In this document: one piece after another, positions 13,659-21,754 of the stretch | How the letters are laid out: each line of letters opens with the position of its first letter | How positions within the stretch are numbered: position 1 is the stretch's first letter | Virus record (IMG/VR): IMGVR_UViG_3300048586_000913 | Location: 1-37,245 of that record | DNA: 37,245 nt | Strand: one strand, 5' to 3' | Source of the DNA: a virus | Notes under the pieces: generated by a model | Database searches by the model: none | Told to the model about the DNA's origin: nothing | Seen by the model: only the letters and a program-made list of their open reading frames with translations | Program-made: the position numbers and the translations under genes

Positions 13659-13971
13659 CTGGATCCCTCGTTGGTGGGGCGTTATCACCACGGCCGTCGC
13701 GGTGCTGGCCACCGTGGCCATGCTGTGGCTGAGCAAGACGTTCGTCCGCCGTGAGGAGCTGAAACAGGTGGAGAAGACCATGGCTGATCACAGCACCCGC
13801 CTCGCCAATGTTGAAGAGAAGGTGGCCACCCTGCCGACTCAGGAAGAAATGAATGCCCTGCGGCTCGACCTTGCCGAGATGCGGGGAGATATCAAGGCGC
13901 TACGTGAAGCGCTCAGGCCAGTGAATCACGTTGCCCAGCTGCTGCTTGAGCAACGTTTAAACGAGAAATAA
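13648..13971 (+). CDS. DUF2730 family protein
   Basis: This 107-aa protein has a single N-terminal membrane segment (GVITTAVAVLATVAMLWL, about 11-28), followed by a long coiled coil (EELKQVEKTMADHSTRLANV). This matches DUF2730 of Mu-like phages. The topology also suits an inner-membrane spanin, and the gene lies in the lysis block where an Rz equivalent would be expected, but no outer-membrane partner was found. GGGGAGA precedes the ATG. Confidence 0.82.
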   Translation: MEFDWIPRWWGVITTAVAVLATVAMLWLSKTFVRREELKQVEKTMADHSTRLANVEEKVATLPTQEEMNALRLDLAEMRGDIKALREALRPVNHVAQLLLEQRLNEK

Positions 13972-13982
13972 ACGGGGGTTGT

Positions 13983-14276
13983 ATGAGTGGTAAAGAGTTT
14001 GTGCTGGAAGACCAGCGCCTGATCATCCTGCGGGAACTGAAAGACCAGAACGGCTATGAGACCAACGATTCCATTCTGGATGTGGTGCTCGAAAGCTGGG
14101 GCCATCGTATCAGCCGCGACGCGGTGCGCACCCAGATCTGCTGGCTGGAAGAGCAGAACCTGGTCACCACCCGCACCATGGGCGAGTACCTGATCGCCAA
14201 ACTGACCAGCCGTGGCTTCGATGTCGCCAAAGGCGATGCCACCGTGCCGGGTGTCAAGAAACCGCGTCCGGAGTGA
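13983..14276 (+). CDS. Mu gp26-like winged-helix protein
   Basis: This 97-aa protein contains FVLEDQRLIILRELKDQNGY, then DAVRTQICWLEEQNLV and a C-terminal TVPGVKKP. This is close to the Mu gp26 group, which resembles ArsR-type winged helices. It is encoded immediately before the terminase genes, as in Mu. DNA binding during packaging or late regulation is possible. Confidence 0.82.
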   Translation: MSGKEFVLEDQRLIILRELKDQNGYETNDSILDVVLESWGHRISRDAVRTQICWLEEQNLVTTRTMGEYLIAKLTSRGFDVAKGDATVPGVKKPRPE

Positions 14277-14281
14277 TGACC

Positions 14282-14497
14282 ATGAACAAAATGAAAAGTG
14301 CCCTGGTTGGCTTGCTGATGGGTGGCCTTGGTGGTTTTTCGTTGGCTGAGGCGATCGAACGTCACGTTCGAGTGGTGCGGCGCGCCAGCCGCCACCGCCC
14401 CGCCTTCAATGGCGGTTTGCCTTCCGTCAAGCAGGCGCAGCGTCAGGCCAAGGCCAAGCGTGCTGGCCGCCGTGCGCGTCGGCTGGGTCACGCATGA
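14282..14497 (+). CDS. Small basic membrane-anchored protein, unknown
   Basis: This 71-aa protein has a short Gly-rich hydrophobic N-terminus (SALVGLLMGGLGGFSLAEAI) followed by a strongly basic tail (KQAQRQAKAKRAGRRARRLG). CCGGAG lies 8 nt before this ATG; ATG 14276 is an alternative start that overlaps the preceding stop. It overlaps the next gene by 4 nt. Confidence 0.65.
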   Translation: MNKMKSALVGLLMGGLGGFSLAEAIERHVRVVRRASRHRPAFNGGLPSVKQAQRQAKAKRAGRRARRLGHA

Positions 14498-14625
14498 AAG
14501 CCCGCCTGCTGGATATCGCCGCCATGATGGCCGTGGGCTACCTGCTGGCGCTGGTCATCGTGGGCGACCCAGTCGCTGCGCTCTGGGGCTGCACCGCCCC
14601 GCTGATTGACAAACTGCTGGGGTAG
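14494..14625 (+). CDS. Tiny membrane protein, unknown
   Basis: This is a 43-aa predicted protein with one membrane segment (IAAMMAVGYLLALVIVGDPV). It overlaps the preceding stop by 4 nt and ends 2 nt before the small terminase start. The neat packing supports it as a gene. It may belong to the lysis module. Confidence 0.6.
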   Translation: MKARLLDIAAMMAVGYLLALVIVGDPVAALWGCTAPLIDKLLG

Positions 14626-14627
14626 TC

Positions 14628-15212
14628 ATGACCACCAAGACCAAGAACACCAAGAGCAAGATCCAGCAGCTGCCTGACGACATCCGCAGTCAGCTGTCGG
14701 CCATGCTGCGCTCTGGCTCCATGTCTCAGAAAGACATCCTGGAAGAGGTGAACGCCCTTATCCTGGAATCTGGCCTGCCGCCAGAAGAGCAGATCAGCCG
14801 CACCGGCCTCAACCGCTTTGCCAAGCGGATGGAGGTAGCTGGTAGCCGCATGCAGCAGGCCCGTGAAGTGGCCGAGGTCTGGACCACCAAGCTTGGCCAA
14901 GCCCCCGCCTCTGAGGTCGGCAAGATGCTGCAGGAGTTCGTGCGCACCATGGCGTTCGAGACGTCCATGAAGCTGATGGATGCCAGCGACGGGGAAGAGG
15001 GCAAGATGGTTGACCCCAAATCACTGGGCCAACTTGCCCTGGTGATCCAGCGGGTGGAGCAGGCAGCCATGACCAGCCACAAGGTCGAGAAAGAGATCCG
15101 CGCCGCGTTCGCCGCCGAGGCTGCCACCGCTGCCGAGAAGATTGTGAAGTCGGCAGGGCTGACGGCAGAGACCGCTGCCGAGATCCGGCGCCAGATTTTG
15201 GGGATTGCGTGA
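14628..15212 (+). CDS. Small terminase subunit (Mu gp27-like, DUF3486)
   Basis: This 194-aa protein has an N-terminus (IQQLPDDIRSQLSAMLRSGS, then MSQKDILEEVNALI) that is typical of DUF3486, the DNA-recognition subunit of Mu-like packaging. A helical body follows and the C-terminus (AETAAEIRRQILGI) contacts the large subunit in related systems. Its stop overlaps the large terminase start (TGATG). Confidence 0.9.
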   Translation: MTTKTKNTKSKIQQLPDDIRSQLSAMLRSGSMSQKDILEEVNALILESGLPPEEQISRTGLNRFAKRMEVAGSRMQQAREVAEVWTTKLGQAPASEVGKMLQEFVRTMAFETSMKLMDASDGEEGKMVDPKSLGQLALVIQRVEQAAMTSHKVEKEIRAAFAAEAATAAEKIVKSAGLTAETAAEIRRQILGIA

Positions 15213-16813
15213 TGGACTATAAGCACCTAACCCAAGCAGAAAATCAGCTCATTAACCAGTCAGCGGCCGCCATTATCGGCGGCCAGTTCGATCCAACTGA
15301 GGTGTTGCTGCCCTATCAGAAACGCTGGATAGCTGATGAGGCAAAAATCAAGATTGCCGAGAAGTCGCGGCGAACTGGCCTTACCTGGGCAGAGGCAGCC
15401 GATGCCGCGCTCAATGGCTCCATGTCTACCGCCGCTGGCGGTTGCGATACCTTCTACGTCGGCACCACCAAGGATATGGCCCGCGAGTTTATCGATGCTT
15501 GTTCGATGTGGGCCAAGGCCTATGACTATGCGGCCAGCGAGATTGGCGAAGAGGTGCTGGTCGATGAAGACAAAGACATCCTGGTCTATGTCATCAACTT
15601 CGCCAGCGGCTTCAAGATCAAGGCGCTCAGCTCGAACCCCAGCAACTTGCGGGGTATGCAGGGCAACGTGGTGATCGATGAGGCAGCCTTCCATAAAGAC
15701 CTCGCCGCTATCCAGAAAGCCGCCAACGCCTTGACCATGTGGGGCAGCAAGGTACGGATGATCTCGACCCACAACGGCATCGAGAACCTGTTCAATACCC
15801 TGATCACAGAAACCCGGGCAGGCAAGCGGCCAAGCTACTCCATCCACCGTATCGATATCGGAACCGCCTGTAACGAAGGGCTTTACAAGCGGATCTGTCA
15901 GGTTAAGAAGAAAGAGGAGTGGAGCGAAGAGGGTGAGCGCAAATGGCTGGCAGAACTGCTGTCAGACTGCGCCACCGAAGAAGACGCCCGGGAGGAATAC
16001 TACTGCGAGCCCAAGAGCGGCGGCGGCGCCTATATCAGCCGTGGCCTGCGTGAACGGGCCGCCTGTGGTGATGGCCCCGTGCTGCGCTTCACCGGCTCGG
16101 CCGCCTTCAACGCGGCCAGCGAATCGGAGCGTAACGCCGAAATGCAGGAGTGGCTGGAGGCCGAAGCCTTCCCCGAACTGATGAAGCTGGATCGCAGTCA
16201 TCGCCACGCCCTGGGCGAAGACTTCGCCCGCTCGGGTGACCTGACGGTATTCGCCCCCATTGAGGTGCTACCCACCACCCGCCGCCGGGTGCCCTTCACT
16301 GTCGAACTGAAGAATACCCCGTTCAAGCAGCAGGAGCAGGCGCTCTATTTCATCTGCGATCGCCTGCCGCGCCGCGATGGCATCTGGCTCGATGCCCGTG
16401 GCAACGGCCAGTATCTGGCCGAGCAGGCCGCCTATCGCTATGGGCAAGAGGTGGTGCAGGTGATGCTGTCGGTCGGCTTCTATCGCGAGAACATGCCGCG
16501 CTTCAAATCAGCCTTTGAAGATGACGAGCTCGAGCTGCCCAAGCATGAAGACATCATCACGGATCTGGGGCAAATCCAGATCTACCGGGGCACCCCCGGC
16601 ATTGATGACAGCCGCACCCAGGGCAGTGATGGCAACAAGCGCCACGGCGACTCGGCGGTCGCTATCTTCCTGGCCTATCTGGCCAGCCGGGCCGAGAGCC
16701 ATGTTTATGAACTGCACCGCATCGCCAAGGTAGGTGCACCCCAGAAAGACAACGACGGGCAACGGCAGATGAACCTGACCCGTGGCCTGCGTAACGGAGG
16801 CGGATTACTGTGA
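15212..16813 (+). CDS. Large terminase subunit (Mu gp28-like)
   Basis: This 533-aa protein is the ATPase/nuclease that drives headful packaging from the phage end into host DNA. Its Walker-A-like arginine-rich loop (KSRRTGLTW) lies at about residues 51-59, and Walker B (NVVIDEAAF) at 152-160. The C-terminal nuclease half contains the acidic GEDFARSGDLTVF at about 332-344. ATG 15212 shares its A with the previous TGA. The overlap with the portal GTG shows coupling. Confidence 0.94.
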   Translation: MDYKHLTQAENQLINQSAAAIIGGQFDPTEVLLPYQKRWIADEAKIKIAEKSRRTGLTWAEAADAALNGSMSTAAGGCDTFYVGTTKDMAREFIDACSMWAKAYDYAASEIGEEVLVDEDKDILVYVINFASGFKIKALSSNPSNLRGMQGNVVIDEAAFHKDLAAIQKAANALTMWGSKVRMISTHNGIENLFNTLITETRAGKRPSYSIHRIDIGTACNEGLYKRICQVKKKEEWSEEGERKWLAELLSDCATEEDAREEYYCEPKSGGGAYISRGLRERAACGDGPVLRFTGSAAFNAASESERNAEMQEWLEAEAFPELMKLDRSHRHALGEDFARSGDLTVFAPIEVLPTTRRRVPFTVELKNTPFKQQEQALYFICDRLPRRDGIWLDARGNGQYLAEQAAYRYGQEVVQVMLSVGFYRENMPRFKSAFEDDELELPKHEDIITDLGQIQIYRGTPGIDDSRTQGSDGNKRHGDSAVAIFLAYLASRAESHVYELHRIAKVGAPQKDNDGQRQMNLTRGLRNGGGLL

Positions 16814-18378
16814 GCACCATTCTCGATTCACGGGGCAACCCCATCAAGCCAGACAAGAAGGTGCTGAGCGAGAACATCGCCAATGCCCATATCACCAGCG
16901 TGCGTAACCCGCGCCCCAACTCGGTGGCCAGCACCATCACCCCCCAGCGGCTAGGTGGCCTGCTGCGCTCGGTGGTCGATGGCAACAACCCCCAGGACTA
17001 CATGACCCTGGCCGAAGAGATCGAAGAGCGGGATCTGCATTACGCCTCTGTCTTGCGCACTCGCAAGCTGGCCGTTGCTGCGTTGCCGCCCAGTGTCGAG
17101 GCCGCCAGTGATGATGCCACCGACAAGCGGTTGGCTGATGAAGTACGCCAGCTGATGGATAGCGACCAGATCCCCGAGCTGTTCTTTGACCTGCTCGATG
17201 GCCTGGGAAAGGGCATGGGGGTCTGTCAGATCCTGTGGGACACCAACGGCGGACGCTGGACGCCCAGCGACTACTGCTGGGTTGACCCCCGTTATCTGCG
17301 CCCCGATACCGACACCGTGAGCAAGATCATGCTCATCAGTGATGACGCGCCCCAGGGCAAGCCGCTGGAACCCTATAAGTTCATCGTGCACCTGCCGCGC
17401 ACTAAGAGCGGGAGCATCTGGCGCAATGGCCTGACCCGGCTTTGCGCTGTGATGTACATGCTCAAGTCGTTTACGGTGCGCGACTGGTGGGCGTTCGCCG
17501 AAGTGTTCGGCATTCCCATTAGAGTGGGCAAGTATGGCCCCAATGCCACACCGGAACAGATCGCCACCCTCAAGAACGCCATCGCCACTATCGCCAGTGA
17601 CTCGGGTGCCATCATCCCGGATAGCATGATGGTGGAGTTTGTCGAGACGGCCAAAGGCAACGGCGGCGATACTCTGTTCGAAAGCATGGTGCGCTGGTGC
17701 AACGAAGAGATCAGCAAGGCCGTGCTCGGCCAGACCATGACCACCGAGAACGGCAGCAGTCGGGCGCAGGCCACGGTGCACAACGAAGTGCGGCTGGACA
17801 TCGCCAAGTGGGATGCTCGTCAGCTTGAATCGACCATCAATGAATACCTGGTCAAGCCGTTCATCATCCTTAACTGGGGTGTGCAGAAGGCGTACCCCCG
17901 CGTCTGCATCCGGGTGCCAGAGCCGGAAGATCTCAAGCTGCTGGTCGAAAGCCTGATGCCGCTTGTCGATCGCGGCATGAAAGTGAGCGAGAGCGAGGTG
18001 CGCGACAAGTTCGGGCTGGCCGATCCGAAAGACGATGAGGCTGTGCTGCAACCGCTGACGGTGATGGAATCCGCCGCCGTGCAGCCGCTGGCCCTTAACC
18101 GCCAGCAGCCTCAGCGCCTGGCCATCAACCGGATCCAGCAACCGAATGAGCAGGCCATCGAGCAACTGACCGAGGCGGCCATGAGCGACTGGGTCGAAGT
18201 GGGCGGCGATGACTTCATGAACCCGATCCTCGAATTGGCGGCCAAGGCCACCACCTTCGAAGAGTTCAACGATGGCCTGCTGAAGTTGCAAGAGACCTTG
18301 ACCGCCGAGCAGTTCACCCCGCAGCTGGCTGATTACCTGTTCCGGATGCGCGGCATGGGGGATGTGCAGGATGCCTGA
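16810..18378 (+). CDS. Portal protein (Mu gp29-like, DUF935)
   Basis: This 522-aa protein forms the dodecameric DNA-entry ring of the head. Family features include a conserved N-terminus (RGNPIKPDKKVLSEN), the central NPQDYMTLAEEIEERDLHYA and VLGQTMTTENGSSRAQA. The length matches DUF935 portals. It starts at GTG 16810 overlapping the terminase stop, with GGAGG about 8 nt upstream. Confidence 0.94.
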   Translation: MSTILDSRGNPIKPDKKVLSENIANAHITSVRNPRPNSVASTITPQRLGGLLRSVVDGNNPQDYMTLAEEIEERDLHYASVLRTRKLAVAALPPSVEAASDDATDKRLADEVRQLMDSDQIPELFFDLLDGLGKGMGVCQILWDTNGGRWTPSDYCWVDPRYLRPDTDTVSKIMLISDDAPQGKPLEPYKFIVHLPRTKSGSIWRNGLTRLCAVMYMLKSFTVRDWWAFAEVFGIPIRVGKYGPNATPEQIATLKNAIATIASDSGAIIPDSMMVEFVETAKGNGGDTLFESMVRWCNEEISKAVLGQTMTTENGSSRAQATVHNEVRLDIAKWDARQLESTINEYLVKPFIILNWGVQKAYPRVCIRVPEPEDLKLLVESLMPLVDRGMKVSESEVRDKFGLADPKDDEAVLQPLTVMESAAVQPLALNRQQPQRLAINRIQQPNEQAIEQLTEAAMSDWVEVGGDDFMNPILELAAKATTFEEFNDGLLKLQETLTAEQFTPQLADYLFRMRGMGDVQDA

Positions 18379-19162
18379 ACCCAAGGCCTCGGCCTTTCCG
18401 CCCAAAGAGGCGCTCGACTGGTTCAAGAAGAAGGGGCTACAGCCAGGCTTTGATTATCGCGACATCTGGAAGGAAGAGCACAGCAACGCCTTCACCGTGG
18501 CCAAGATGCTCAACGCCGATCTGCTGGTCGAGGTGCGCGCCCTGGTCGAGCAGGCGCTGGAACAAGGCCAGACCTTTGCCCAGTTCCAGGCGGTCATCAA
18601 ACCGCTCCTGGTAAAGTCCGGTTGGTGGGGGATCCAGACCATGGATGACCCGCTGACGGGCGAAACCAAGCCGGTACAACTGGGTAGTGAAGGGCGGTTA
18701 AAGACCATTTACCGCACCAACATGCGCACCGCTCGCGCCGCTGGCCAGTGGCAACGCATTGAGCGCACCAAGCGGGCTATGCCTTACCTGGTCTATCAGC
18801 TTGGCCCTGCCCGCGAGCATCGCGCCCTGCATGTGAGCTGGAACGGCATCACCCTGCCAGTGGATGATCCCTGGTGGCAAACCCATATGCCGCCCAATGG
18901 CTGGGGCTGCCATTGCTGGGTGCGCCAGATCAGCAAGTTTGAATACGCCAAGCTGCAGGGGGATAGCAGTATCAAGTTCGCTGCCCCAAGCGATGGCAGC
19001 AAGGAGTGGGTGAACAAGCGCACCGGTGAAGTGGATGTGCTGCCCAGCGGCATCGAGCCAGGATGGAACTACAACCCGGGCAGGGCTCGCGAACAAGCCC
19101 TGAAAGCCGACTTGGCAGCCAAGGAACAAACATTGCGTCAGACGCTCTCAGCGCCTCTATGA
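18371..19162 (+). CDS. F: Head morphogenesis protein F (gp30-like)
   Basis: This 263-aa minor head protein has an N-terminal helical part (PKEALDWFKKKGLQPGFDYR) and a central Mu-F-like domain: YRTNMRTARAAGQWQRIERT, then RALHVSWNGITLP and PNGWGCHCWVRQIS with its two close cysteines. It is shorter than Mu F; the missing part is the C-terminus, and the 376-bp non-coding gap follows. It begins 8 nt inside the portal gene; an upstream ATG (18362) is possible. Confidence 0.88.
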   Translation: MPEPKASAFPPKEALDWFKKKGLQPGFDYRDIWKEEHSNAFTVAKMLNADLLVEVRALVEQALEQGQTFAQFQAVIKPLLVKSGWWGIQTMDDPLTGETKPVQLGSEGRLKTIYRTNMRTARAAGQWQRIERTKRAMPYLVYQLGPAREHRALHVSWNGITLPVDDPWWQTHMPPNGWGCHCWVRQISKFEYAKLQGDSSIKFAAPSDGSKEWVNKRTGEVDVLPSGIEPGWNYNPGRAREQALKADLAAKEQTLRQTLSAPL

Positions 19163-19538
19163 GCGATTTTGGCTACCAGCGTATGAATGAAATGCCATGC
19201 GTTGAATCTGACGCTGTTTAAAGGTGGTTTAAAGATGGTGTGGGGTGGCGGCGCCGCCGTGATTTTTGCCCCATACTGCCATCACTTCGCATCACCCACT
19301 TCTCGCCAATCAGGATCCTGTGTACCCTGTTGATGTCCGGTCATCACCGTTCATCCTCGCCTTGTTCAGATAATCACCAGCTGGCTCGCCGGCACCGATA
19401 GCCCCCAGACCTTCCCCTCTTTCGCAGCGAAAACCGTCATTACAGGCCGCCACTCAATTCGGCCCATTATCGATTCGTCCAAACAAACCCACTCAACCCA
19501 AGCCAACTGGCGGGAGGTTGTTATGTGACGGAGCGATC
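19163..19538. promoter_or_regulatory. Central non-coding gap: candidate gyrase site and P_I promoter
   Basis: These 376 bp hold no convincing gene. At 19245-19267 the self-complementary GGCGGCGCCGCC is followed by GTGATTTTT, a terminator-like element after F. At 19431-19446 AAACCGTCATTACAGG closely repeats the right arm of the Mor dyad (GTCCGTCATTACAAGG, 11982-11997), suggesting a second Mor-dependent promoter serving gene I, like Mu P_I. The gap also lies 18.3-18.7 kb from the left end, at the prophage centre, where Mu has its strong gyrase site. Two TTTAAA sites (19217 and 19229) are present. Minus-strand ORFs here are very short. Confidence 0.5.
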
Positions 19539-20486
19539 ATGCCCAAAACCTATCTTGCCCTTTGCCATGACTTTTCACGCCAAGAAGTGCGTGACGAAAA
19601 GGTCTGGTTGCCGTTGATCCCGGCTGGTGAGTTCGAAGGCAATGATGGGCGCCGCTGGAACAACGCCAATCCAGATGAAGTGGTGAAGGCGTTTAACCGA
19701 AAGCGACCGTTCGACATTGAACATGCTACCCACATCCTCGGCCCACAAGGCCAGCCTGCCCCTGCAATGGGATGGATTAAGGCGCTGCAGAACGTTGGCG
19801 GTGAGGTATGGGGGCAAGTCGATTGGAATGAAGAGGGTAAGCAGTTAGTTGATGCCGAGAAATATGCCTATTACTCCCCGACGTTCACTTATGACGCCAA
19901 AGGAGTTGTGCGCGGCATTGCCAGTGCGGCCCTTACCAATGAACCGAATCTTGACCAACTCCCTGCCCTGAACCGTGAGGAAACTACAATGCCCTTGCCC
20001 GTAGAACTGACCCAAGCGCTGGGTCTGGGTGCTGATGCGGATACCGCCTCTGCACTCACCGCCATCAATACCATCAAAGCCGATCACCAGCTGGCCATGA
20101 ACCGTGCTGCGCTCGGCCCTGACCTGACCAAATTCGTCCCGAAAGAGACCTATGAACTGGCCCTTAACCGCGCCACCACCGCCGAGACCAAGGTCAAACA
20201 GACCGAAGAGGCCAAGCTGGTATCCCTGGTCGATGACGCCATCGCAGCCGGCAAGGTATCCCCGGCCAATAAAGAGATGTTCCTGGGCATGTGCCGTCAG
20301 GAAGGCGGGGAAGAGCAGTTCAAGAAATTCGTCGAAGCTGCACCCGTCATTGCCGATGCCAGCAAGGTCAAGACCACCACCGAGCAGTCTGGTGAGCTGA
20401 GCAAAGACGAGCTGGCCATGTGCCGGATGATGAACGTCAAGCCCGAAACCTGGAAGGCCACCAAAGCCGCCCAGCAAGCCAAGTAA
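19539..20486 (+). CDS. I: Head maturation protease (Mu I-like, gp32)
   Basis: This 315-aa protein has an N-terminal half (RWNNANPDEVVKAFNRKRPF, DIEHATHILG, YYSPTFTYDAKGVVRGIASA) that is the Mu-I protease domain, which cleaves scaffold and capsid precursors. The C-terminal half is a helical scaffold, also made separately from an internal start. CGGAGC precedes ATG 19539; an upstream ATG at 19518 is less well placed. It opens the capsid block under the candidate P_I promoter. Confidence 0.92.
   Translation: MPKTYLALCHDFSRQEVRDEKVWLPLIPAGEFEGNDGRRWNNANPDEVVKAFNRKRPFDIEHATHILGPQGQPAPAMGWIKALQNVGGEVWGQVDWNEEGKQLVDAEKYAYYSPTFTYDAKGVVRGIASAALTNEPNLDQLPALNREETTMPLPVELTQALGLGADADTASALTAINTIKADHQLAMNRAALGPDLTKFVPKETYELALNRATTAETKVKQTEEAKLVSLVDDAIAAGKVSPANKEMFLGMCRQEGGEEQFKKFVEAAPVIADASKVKTTTEQSGELSKDELAMCRMMNVKPETWKATKAAQQAK
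19989..20486 (+). CDS. Nested scaffold protein (Mu Z-like), internal start in I
   Basis: An in-frame ATG at codon 151 of the protease is preceded by GAGGAAACTACA, a good ribosome site. It yields a 165-aa helical, Glu/Lys-rich protein beginning MPLPVELTQALGLGADAD. In Mu, the scaffold Z is made exactly this way from within I. The alternative, that scaffold arises only by proteolysis, cannot be excluded. Confidence 0.7.
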   Translation: MPLPVELTQALGLGADADTASALTAINTIKADHQLAMNRAALGPDLTKFVPKETYELALNRATTAETKVKQTEEAKLVSLVDDAIAAGKVSPANKEMFLGMCRQEGGEEQFKKFVEAAPVIADASKVKTTTEQSGELSKDELAMCRMMNVKPETWKATKAAQQAK

Positions 20487-20501
20487 CAGGAGTTCATTCA
20501 C

Positions 20502-21401
20502 ATGGCACTTACTCAAGCACAAATCGTTGAAGCCCTGACAGTTGGCGCAAGTTCCGCCTTTGTTGAAGGCTTGAGCGTCACCACCCCCACTTGGAACAAG
20601 ATTGCTACCAAGGTGCCAAGTTCCGGCAGCGCCGAGAACTATGGCTGGTTGAAAGACCTGCCAGGCATCAAGGAATGGGTCGGTCCTCGTATGCTGGTCG
20701 AGCTGGGATCTCATGGCTATCAGATCGCCAACAAGACCTATGAAGCCTCCATCGTTATCAAGCGCGAAGACCTTGAAGACGATGCGATCGGCAAGTATGG
20801 CGTGGTGGCCAATGGCTGGGGTCGCAAGATTGGTCTGTTTCCGGATCAGAACTGCTATGGCTTGCTGAAGGATGGTTTCTCCACCCTCTGTTTCGATGGG
20901 CAATACTTCTTCGACACAGATCACCCGTTCGAAACCACCCCGGCCAGCACCTTCTCCAACATAGTGGGTGATCCCGCTGCGACCGGTGCGCCATGGTTCC
21001 TTGTGGATAACACCCAGATCCTGCTGCCCATCCTCTTCCAGGAGCGTCGCCCGTTCGCCCTCGAATTTGTCGGCGCAGACAGCGAATTTGCCTTCTTCGA
21101 GAACAAAGTAGCAATGGGGCCGGATGGCCGTCATGGCTATGGTTTCAGCTTCCCGCAGACCGCTGTCGGCTCGAAAGAGGCGTTGACTGCCGCCAACTTC
21201 GAAGCAGGAAAGCTGCTGATGGCCAGCTACAAGGAGACCGATGGCCTGACCCCGCTCGGTACGATGGCCCGCTTGCTCGTCGTCGGCCCCAGCAATGAAT
21301 CGGCCGCCCGTAAAATCCTTGATCGGATGAATCTGGATAACGGCGAATCGAACATCAACTTCAAAAACGTCGAGCTGCATATCAGCCCGTACCTGCCGTA
21401 A
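20502..21401 (+). CDS. T: Major capsid protein (Mu T-like, gp34)
   Basis: This 299-aa protein is the major head subunit of Mu-like phages. ALTQAQIVEALTVGASSAFV, then YGWLKDLPGIKEWVGPR and YEASIVIKREDLEDDAIGKYG are family signatures, and FDTDHPF is also typical. It has a strong AGGAG site. A terminator-like hairpin follows, in keeping with separate strong expression of the most abundant head protein. Confidence 0.95.
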   Translation: MALTQAQIVEALTVGASSAFVEGLSVTTPTWNKIATKVPSSGSAENYGWLKDLPGIKEWVGPRMLVELGSHGYQIANKTYEASIVIKREDLEDDAIGKYGVVANGWGRKIGLFPDQNCYGLLKDGFSTLCFDGQYFFDTDHPFETTPASTFSNIVGDPAATGAPWFLVDNTQILLPILFQERRPFALEFVGADSEFAFFENKVAMGPDGRHGYGFSFPQTAVGSKEALTAANFEAGKLLMASYKETDGLTPLGTMARLLVVGPSNESAARKILDRMNLDNGESNINFKNVELHISPYLP

Positions 21402-21417
21402 GCAGCCCATAAATAAC

Positions 21418-21442
21418 GCCCCGGCATGGCCGGGGCCTATTT
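21418..21442 (+). terminator. Hairpin after the major capsid gene
   Basis: An 8-bp stem GCCCCGGC/GCCGGGGC with loop ATG is followed by CTATTTC. The T-tract is weak, so it may be a partial terminator or a 3'-end stabiliser of the capsid mRNA. Confidence 0.6.
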
Positions 21443-21499
21443 CAACCCGGTATGGGGGGGCTTTAAAGCGTCGAAGCCCATGCCAAAGAGGATGCCGTG

Positions 21500-21751
21500 A
21501 TGCCAACAGTCAAGAAGCCGATCACCTCTACTGCCTGGACGCTGGTTTCTGCCGCCGCATCCGGCTTTATGGAGAATCAGGGGCCGCAGGTCGTGAAGTA
21601 CCGTACCTCGGCTGCTGTGCCAGTGGCTGGTGACTCAATGGGTCATGACCTTGACATATCTAAATCAATTGGCTGGTCACGGCAAAGCGCCGAGAACATC
21701 TATGCCAGAACCATATCAGGCACTGCTGACCTGATTGTGACCGAGGGATAA
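21500..21751 (+). CDS. Small head-associated protein, unknown
   Basis: This 83-aa protein is preceded by GAGGA and lies directly after the capsid gene. It appears beta-rich with no membrane segment (TAWTLVSAAASGFMENQGPQ, then YRTSAAVPVAGD). Its place suggests a capsid decoration or head-stabilising protein; no family was recognised. It is 3 nt from the next gene and probably acts with it. Confidence 0.7.
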   Translation: MPTVKKPITSTAWTLVSAAASGFMENQGPQVVKYRTSAAVPVAGDSMGHDLDISKSIGWSRQSAENIYARTISGTADLIVTEG

Positions 21752-21754
21752 GCC

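Noticed and set aside
16951-18426. 491-codon minus-strand frame opposite the portal gene, and a 553-codon one opposite protease/capsid (19845-21506).
   Set aside because: The plus-strand genes are well conserved phage families; the antisense frames show no domain and reflect high GC third positions.
19366-19467. Minus-strand ORF of 33 codons (MGRIEWRPVMTVFAAKEGKV...) and two shorter ones to its left.
   Set aside because: Very short, no clear ribosome site for the first, and broken up; not supported as genes, though they are the only coding-like signal in the central gap.
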